Shown: piece after piece, positions 59,968-64,000 of the stretch
Numbering within the stretch: position 1 is the stretch's first letter
Layout of the letters: each line of letters opens with the position of its first letter
NCBI RefSeq assembly: GCF_019192965.1
Contig: NZ_JAHTKU010000008.1
Location: 1-64,000, forward strand
Length of the DNA stretch: 64,000 nucleotides
Direction of reading: 5' to 3'
Source of the DNA: Nocardioides daeguensis
GTDB lineage: Bacteria > Actinomycetota > Actinomycetes > Propionibacteriales > Nocardioidaceae
Position numbers and translations under genes: made by a program
Notes under the pieces: generated by a model
The model's database searches: none
The model's input: only the letters and a program-made list of their open reading frames with translations
Told to the model about the DNA's origin: nothing

Positions 59968-60869
59968 CGGCCGGCTCCGACGCGGTCGCGGTAGGCGTCG
60001 AGGAAGAGCTCCTCGAGACTCGGCGGGGTGCTGGTGAGGGCGGTGACGCCGGCCGTGGTGAGCGCCGCGAGGACGGCGGGCAGGACCTCGGGGTCGACGG
60101 TGCAGCTGACCTGACCGCCGGCGGTCGCGAGGTCGTGCACGCCGGGAATGCTCGCGAGGTCGGGCGCCGTACCGCTGAGGGTGGCCACGATCCGGCTGCG
60201 GCTGAGATGCCGCAGGTCGCTGATCCGGCCGGTCTCGACGACCTTGCCCTCGCGGATGATGGTCACCCGGTCGGCGAGGCGGTCCACCTCGCTGAGGATG
60301 TGACTGGAGAGCAGCACGGTCGCGCCGCGCGCCGTGGCCTGGGCGACGCACTCGTTGAAGACCTGCTCCATGAGCGGGTCGAGGCCGGAGGTGGGCTCGT
60401 CCAGGATGAGCAGGTCGGGGTCGGTCGAGAAGGCCGCGACGAGCGCGACCTTCTGCCGGTTGCCCTTGGAGTACGCGCGGCCGCGCTTGGTCGGGTCCAG
60501 CGAGAACCGCTCGATCAGCTCCTCGCGCCGCGAGGTCACCGGGTCCGCGCCCCGCATCCGGATGAGCAGGTCGACGATCTCGCCGCCGCTGAGGTTGGGC
60601 CACAGACTGACGTCCCCGGGGACGTAGGCGAGGCGCCGGTGCAGCGCCGCCGCGTCGCGCCACGGGTCGCCACCGAGGATCCGGACGTCGCCGGCGTCCC
60701 TGCGCAGCAGCCCGAGGAGCACCCGGATGGTGGTCGACTTGCCGGCGCCGTTGGGCCCGAGGAACCCGTGCACCTCCCCGGCCTCGACCACCAGGTCGAG
60801 CCCGTCGAGGGCGCGGAACGTGCCGAAGCTCTTCACGAGGCCGTGTGCCTCGATGAGGGGACTCGTCAT
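59964..60869 (-). CDS. ABC-2 type exporter ATP-binding protein (second copy)
   Basis: 301 residues. Walker [10 protein letters not shown], signature variant SKGNRQK, Walker [13 protein letters not shown], switch SSHILSEVD. Nearly the same layout as the ATPase at 10892. The ATG at 60869 has GGAGGC just upstream. A MarR-like regulator is divergent, 54 bases away, with a symmetrical site between them. Confidence 0.89.
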   Translation of the reverse strand: MTSPLIEAHGLVKSFGTFRALDGLDLVVEAGEVHGFLGPNGAGKSTTIRVLLGLLRRDAGDVRILGGDPWRDAAALHRRLAYVPGDVSLWPNLSGGEIVDLLIRMRGADPVTSRREELIERFSLDPTKRGRAYSKGNRQKVALVAAFSTDPDLLILDEPTSGLDPLMEQVFNECVAQATARGATVLLSSHILSEVDRLADRVTIIREGKVVETGRISDLRHLSRSRIVATLSGTAPDLASIPGVHDLATAGGQVSCTVDPEVLPAVLAALTTAGVTALTSTPPSLEELFLDAYRDRVGAGR

Positions 60870-60888
60870 GCCTCCATCATGCACCTGT

Positions 60889-60904
60889 TTCAGGAATTAC
60901 TGAA
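60889..60904. promoter_or_regulatory. palindromic operator between the MarR-like gene and the ABC operon
   Basis: TTCAG-GAATTA-CTGAA, 14 of 16 bases symmetrical. It sits 19-35 bases from both starts in an A+T-rich patch. Confidence 0.5.
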
Positions 60905-60911
60905 TATTGGA

Positions 60912-60917
60912 TACGAT
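60912..60917 (+). promoter_or_regulatory. -10 element, leaderless, for the MarR-like gene
   Basis: TACGAT ends six bases before the ATG at 60924. Confidence 0.5.
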
Positions 60918-60923
60918 CGGGGG

Positions 60924-61400
60924 ATGGCGACGGCGACCACCCGCGACTCCTTCGTGGAGCGGATGGGCGGTGCGCTGACCAGCGCCGGGCTTGCCCGGCT
61001 CCCCTCGCGCGTCTTCGCCGCCCTCCTGGTCGACGACGACGGCCGGATGACCGCGGCCGAGATCGCCAGCGGCCTGGGCGTCAGCCCGGCCGGGGTCTCC
61101 GGCGCCGTGCGCTACCTCGACGGCATCGGGATGATCCGCCGCGAGCGGGAACGAGGCTCGCGGCGCGACGTGTTCGTGGTCGAGGACGACGCCTGGCACG
61201 GCATGATCGCCCGGGTCGACCAGGTCTACGCACCCCTGATCGCCGCGCTCGACCGCGGTCTGGCCGACCTTCCGCCCGCAGACCCGGCGCACCACCGGCT
61301 GCGCCTGGCCCGTGAGTTCCTCGCGTTCGTGCTCACCGAGATGTCCGACCTCGACCGACGCTGGGCCGCACGACGAGCCGAGCTCGGCCTCGACGACTGA
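60924..61400 (+). CDS. MarR/GbsR-type transcriptional regulator
   Basis: 158 residues. Winged helix at about 30-90 (FAALLVDDDGRMTAAEIAS, SPAGVSGAVRYL, IRRERERGSRRDVFVV), then a helical dimer region. Divergent from the ABC exporter with a palindrome between, the usual repressor-exporter layout. The ligand is unknown but is probably the exported drug-like molecule. The ATG at 60924 was chosen since a much longer frame is antisense to the ATPase. Confidence 0.85.
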   Translation: MATATTRDSFVERMGGALTSAGLARLPSRVFAALLVDDDGRMTAAEIASGLGVSPAGVSGAVRYLDGIGMIRRERERGSRRDVFVVEDDAWHGMIARVDQVYAPLIAALDRGLADLPPADPAHHRLRLAREFLAFVLTEMSDLDRRWAARRAELGLDD

Positions 61401-61453
61401 TTCCTCACCGACCCCTCGGCGGCCCCGGGGGCGTCGTACTGGAGGATCGGCGC

Positions 61454-61909
61454 ATGCAGATCGCGACCGACGACCCCCGCCGGCCCGACGTGCTGGGCCT
61501 GCTCGAGGAGCACCTGGCCGACATGTACGCCACCTCGCCCGCCGAGAGCGTGCACGCCCTCGACCCCGACGCCCTCGCCGCGCCGTCGGTCACCTTCTGG
61601 ACCGCGCGCGAGGACGGGGTGCTGCTGGGCTGCGTGGCGCTCAAGCGGCTCTCCGATGAGCACGTGGAGCTCAAGTCGATGCGTACCGCGACCGCCGCCC
61701 GCCGGCGCGGTGTCGCCGGACTGCTCCTCGACCACGTGCTGACCCAGGCCCGGGACGGCGGGCACACCCGGATCAGCCTCGAGACCGGGACCGAGGACTA
61801 CTTCGCGCCGGCGCGCGCCCTCTACCGCACCCGCGGGTTCCGCGAGTGCGGCCCGTTCGAGGGCTACACCCTCGACCCGAACAGCGTCTTCCTCACCCTC
61901 GACCTGTGA
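61454..61909 (+). CDS. GNAT-family N-acetyltransferase
   Basis: 151 residues, single GNAT domain. Acetyl-CoA loop motif RTATAARRRGVAGLLLDHVL (pyrophosphate-binding R/Q-x-x-G-x-G/A at about 82-87), then SLETGTEDYFAPARALYRTRGF. The early GLLEEHLADMYATSP block is like the PanZ/YpeA-like branch. Substrate unknown. GGAGG precedes the ATG. It overlaps the convergent gene by 17 bases. Confidence 0.85.
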   Translation: MQIATDDPRRPDVLGLLEEHLADMYATSPAESVHALDPDALAAPSVTFWTAREDGVLLGCVALKRLSDEHVELKSMRTATAARRRGVAGLLLDHVLTQARDGGHTRISLETGTEDYFAPARALYRTRGFRECGPFEGYTLDPNSVFLTLDL

Positions 61910-62513
61910 CCGGGCCCGCGTTCTCGACGCTCACGACCAGCGCCTGGGCGTCGAGAACGGCCCGGTCGAGCACCGCCCGCCTCGGATCCGGTACGGCGAG
62001 CCAGGGCCCCACCACCGCGAGGGACCGCAGCCGGGGGTCGGCCAGCACCTCGTCCACGGCGCCGTGGTCACCGCCGGTCACGACCAGAGTGGCACCGGCC
62101 AGCACCGCCGCGGCGTGGTCCGCGGCCGCCTCGTAGGCGACCCGGGCCTGGTTGGCCCGCCGCCGGGCGAAGCGCTGCTGCGACTGGCCGCCCGCCTTGG
62201 TCCGGCCCTGCACGTGGCGCTGACCGACCTTGCTGGCCACGACCGTGCCGCTGTGGACCCGGGCCAGGGCGAACCCGCCCTTGCGGACGAGCAGCACGCC
62301 CCAGGCGACGGGCGGCACGGCGTGCTCGGCGAAGGCGCCCGGCGGGCCGTCGTACGGGACGGAGAAGGGCAGCCGGGCGGTGAACCACGACCCGTCCGGC
62401 GCCGTACCGGCCAACGCCCCCTGGTCGACGCGCAGCTCCGGCTCGCCGTGCGAGGCGGCGAAGTTCGCCAGCCACCGCGACCAGCGGGCAGGGGGGACGA
62501 GGACCTCGGACAC
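61893..62513 (-). CDS. acVLRF1-type peptidyl-tRNA hydrolase (actinobacterial Vms1/VLRF1-like)
   Basis: 206 residues, eRF1-like VLRF1 fold. The GGQ-like catalytic stretch is QGRTKAGGQSQQRFARRRAN (about 105-124). In Vms1 the GSQ/GGQ loop releases peptides from tRNA on stalled ribosomes. The actinobacterial proteins are short, lacking the Vms1 zinc finger and ankyrin parts. The substrate is inferred from the family only. It is divergent from the SRPBCC gene. Confidence 0.82.
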   Translation of the reverse strand: MSEVLVPPARWSRWLANFAASHGEPELRVDQGALAGTAPDGSWFTARLPFSVPYDGPPGAFAEHAVPPVAWGVLLVRKGGFALARVHSGTVVASKVGQRHVQGRTKAGGQSQQRFARRRANQARVAYEAAADHAAAVLAGATLVVTGGDHGAVDEVLADPRLRSLAVVGPWLAVPDPRRAVLDRAVLDAQALVVSVENAGPVTGRG

Positions 62514-62530
62514 AGCGCGACACTACCGGC

Positions 62531-62544
62531 GAGAACGTGTTCTA
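62531..62544. promoter_or_regulatory. KstR-like box upstream of the SRPBCC gene
   Basis: GAGAACGTGTTCTA matches the published KstR pattern TNNAACNNGTTNNA except for the first base, with arms AGAAC/GTTCT. It lies 10-23 bases before the ATG at 62554 and 18-31 bases from the divergent start at 62513. Confidence 0.5.
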
Positions 62545-62553
62545 CTTCACCCC

Positions 62554-63069
62554 ATGGCGAAGTCGACCACGATGCATCCCTGCGACCGGGTGGGGATCGA
62601 CTACGTCGAGACCGCTCCCCACCGCTTCGCCAACAGCGTCGACCTCGCGGTCACCCCGGACCAGCTGTTCGAGGTGTTCGCCGACGCCGCTGCCTGGCCG
62701 CGCTGGGCGAGGGTGATCCGCCACGTCGAGTGGACCTCGCCGCTGCCCCCGGGCGTCGGCAGCACCCGCGTCGTGTCGATGCTCGGCGGCCTGAAGGGCG
62801 CCGAGGAGTTCCTGCTCTGGGAGCCCGGCCGCCGGATGGGCTTCCGCTTCAACGCGGCCTCGGAGAAGTCGATCCGCGCGTTCGCCGAGCGCTACGACGT
62901 CGAGCCCACCCCGCACGGCTGCCGACTGACCTGGACCCTCGCGCTCGACGTCACCGGACCGGGCTCGTTCTTCATGCCGCTCAGCGGGGTAGTCTGCAAC
63001 CTGGCGTTCCGCAGGTTCTTGACGAACCTGCGCCGCTACACCGACGAGAGGTTCGCCACCGTCGCGTAG
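62554..63069 (+). CDS. SRPBCC (START-like) family protein
   Basis: 171 residues, one START/polyketide-cyclase-like cavity fold. Typical VDLAVTPDQLFEVFADAAAWPRWARVI followed by GVGSTRVVSML and a hydrophobic C-terminal helix (PLSGVVCNLAFRRFLTNL). It probably binds a hydrophobic ligand such as a lipid or sterol. The ATG at 62554 was chosen because a long upstream extension runs antisense to the acVLRF1 gene. A KstR-like box precedes it, hinting at steroid-linked control. Confidence 0.85.
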   Translation: MAKSTTMHPCDRVGIDYVETAPHRFANSVDLAVTPDQLFEVFADAAAWPRWARVIRHVEWTSPLPPGVGSTRVVSMLGGLKGAEEFLLWEPGRRMGFRFNAASEKSIRAFAERYDVEPTPHGCRLTWTLALDVTGPGSFFMPLSGVVCNLAFRRFLTNLRRYTDERFATVA

Positions 63070-63105
63070 GTTCTGCGCGATCGACCCTGCGCCGACGCGG
63101 TGGGC

Positions 63106-63486
63106 TCAGACGTTGAAGCCGAGGGCGCGCAGCTGCTCGCGACCGTCGGGGGTGATCTTGTCGGGGCCCCACGGCGGCATCCAGACCCAGTTGATCGCGA
63201 CGTCGTTGACCAGGCCCTCGAGGGCGGAGTTGGTCTGGTCGGTGATGACGTCGGTCAGCGGGCAGGCCGCGGAGGTGAGCGTCATGTCGAGGACGAGGTT
63301 GGTGCTCTCGTCGACGTGCATGCCGTAGACCAGGCCGAGGTCGACCACGTTGATGCCGAGCTCGGGGTCGACGACGTCCTTCATCGCCTCCTCGATGTCG
63401 GCGAGCGCCACGTTGGACGAGGCGTTGGTCGAGCCGCTGGCCTCGGGGACCTCGGGCAGGTCGCTGTTGTCGATGGACTCGCTCAT
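63106..63486 (-). CDS. sufT: SufT/MIP18-type Fe-S assembly protein
   Basis: 126 residues, DUF59 fold. IEEAMKDVVDPELGINVVDLGLVYG is the family signature (split by its loops here), with the conserved Cys in TSAACPLTD. SufT helps deliver Fe-S clusters to apoproteins. The ATG overlaps the sufU stop by one base (TGATG). Last gene of the suf operon in this strain. Confidence 0.9.
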   Translation of the reverse strand: MSESIDNSDLPEVPEASGSTNASSNVALADIEEAMKDVVDPELGINVVDLGLVYGMHVDESTNLVLDMTLTSAACPLTDVITDQTNSALEGLVNDVAINWVWMPPWGPDKITPDGREQLRALGFNV

Positions 63487-63950
63487 CAGTTGTCTCCGTC
63501 TCCTGCGACGACCTGTGCCGTCGCGTCCTTCCACGCCATCCACGACAGCAGGGCGCACTTCACGCGGGCCGGGAACTTCGCCACGCCGGCGAAGGCGATC
63601 CCGTCCTCGAGCACGTCCTCGTCGGGCTCCACGGTGCCCTTGCCCTGCATCAAGGTGAGGAACGCCTGGTGGATCGCCATCGCCTCGTCCACGCTCTTGC
63701 CGACGACGAGGTCGTAGAGCACCGAGGCCGAGGCCTGCGAGATCGAGCAGCCGAGCGCGTCGTACGACACGTCCTCGACCACGCCGTCGCTCACGTGGAC
63801 TCGCAGGGTCACCTCGTCGCCGCAGGTCGGGTTGACGTGGTGCACCTCGGCGGTGTGGCCGGCGTGCTCGCGCAGCCCCTTGCCGTGGGGCTTCTTGTAG
63901 TGGTCCAGGATGATCTCCTGGTAGAGCGCATCCAGATCCTGGGCCGTCAT
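63486..63950 (-). CDS. sufU: SufU zinc-dependent sulfur acceptor for Fe-S assembly
   Basis: 154 residues. The three conserved Cys and one Asp are in NPTCGDEVT, LGCSISQAS and RVKCALLSW, the SufU pattern that binds zinc and accepts persulfide from SufS. It is typical of Gram-positive/actinobacterial SUF systems. The ATG overlaps the sufS stop (ATGA), so translation is coupled. Confidence 0.92.
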   Translation of the reverse strand: MTAQDLDALYQEIILDHYKKPHGKGLREHAGHTAEVHHVNPTCGDEVTLRVHVSDGVVEDVSYDALGCSISQASASVLYDLVVGKSVDEAMAIHQAFLTLMQGKGTVEPDEDVLEDGIAFAGVAKFPARVKCALLSWMAWKDATAQVVAGDGDN

Positions 63951-64000
63951 GCTCGGTCCAACTTGAAGTAGGAACGGGTGTATTCCAGCGCCTCGACGAG
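63947..64000 (-). CDS. sufS: SufS cysteine desulfurase, C-terminal end only
   Basis: Only the last 17 codons are inside the window (LVEALEYTRSYFKLDRA), the usual SufS C-terminal helix. The rest lies beyond position 64000. Identified from the end sequence plus its position directly upstream of sufU with a four-base overlap. Confidence 0.75.
   Translation of the reverse strand, partial: LVEALEYTRSYFKLDRA

Overview
The window is high-GC, gene-dense DNA (about 70% G+C by eye) that looks like the chromosome of an actinobacterium, most likely Nocardioides or a close relative. The case rests on a DUF222/HNH (13E12-type) gene, DUF3099, dodecin, an adjacent fabG-fabI (mabA-inhA-like) pair, an AbiEi/DUF559-type gene, an acVLRF1-type gene, a SUF-type Fe-S operon, frequent GTG starts and many apparently leaderless promoters. 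The genus is an inference; there is no rRNA in the window. Coding covers nearly everything, and no gene-free stretch exceeds 300 bases. The longest are 13408-13621 (214 bases, nothing recognisable) and 44331-44515 (185 bases, which holds a repeat array).

Layout. 84-4509: soluble PAS + chemotaxis-type signalling pair, M20 peptidase, a membrane-anchored unknown and a YbaK-type deacylase. 4506-10847: oxidation gene cluster with two GMC oxidoreductases that each carry a ferredoxin-like Cys motif, a Baeyer-Villiger-type monooxygenase, a divergent AraC regulator and a small partner protein. 10892-13407: ABC-2 type exporter. 13622-13710: tRNA-Leu(GAG). 13873-17851: HesB-like protein without the usual cysteines, orphan LysR effector domain, DUF222/HNH protein, MTA/SAH-type nucleosidase, galactokinase. 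17907-20494: a paired acyl-CoA dehydrogenase operon with a palindrome over its promoter. 20566-25307: unknown membrane and secreted proteins, peptide deformylase, esterase. 25311-29073: AhpD-like protein, DapB-like dehydrogenase, SpoU-type RNA methyltransferase, siroheme synthase. 29136-32774: PEBP protein, nested palindromes, LCAD-type acyl-CoA dehydrogenase, two-component flavin monooxygenase. 32854-41964: PP2C phosphatase, hydrolase, small membrane proteins, TauE/SafE-SPFH-NfeD operon, lone ABC ATPase, serB, SixA, YwaF-type membrane protein. 41966-43765: fabI, fabG, dodecin. 43808-47497: DUF3099, a small Cys/His protein, the repeat-flanked AbiEi/DUF559 gene, moaA and SURF1. 47383-51440: glycerol catabolism (glpK-glpD-SDR). 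51522-56448: MacB/FtsX-type ABC system and an ABC-F protein. 56519-63069: zinc metallopeptidase, phosphotransferase-like protein, a second ABC-2 exporter under a MarR-like gene, GNAT, acVLRF1, SRPBCC. 63106-64000: sufT-sufU and the 3' end of sufS.

How the genes fit together. Several blocks are lipid or ketone oxidation functions: GMC and Baeyer-Villiger enzymes, three acyl-CoA dehydrogenases, an SRPBCC gene with a KstR-like box, and the FAS-II reductases. The most unusual structure is at 44326-45514. A single AbiEi/DUF559-type gene there is bracketed by two inward-facing arrays of a 13-base motif repeated every 21 bases, and the stop codons of both neighbouring genes lie inside the arrays. 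A second unusual structure is a 44-base perfect palindrome overlapping a second hairpin at 29675-29743. More than twenty genes have a TANNNT-type element ending 6-8 bases before the start codon, which suggests leaderless transcription and was used to choose several starts.
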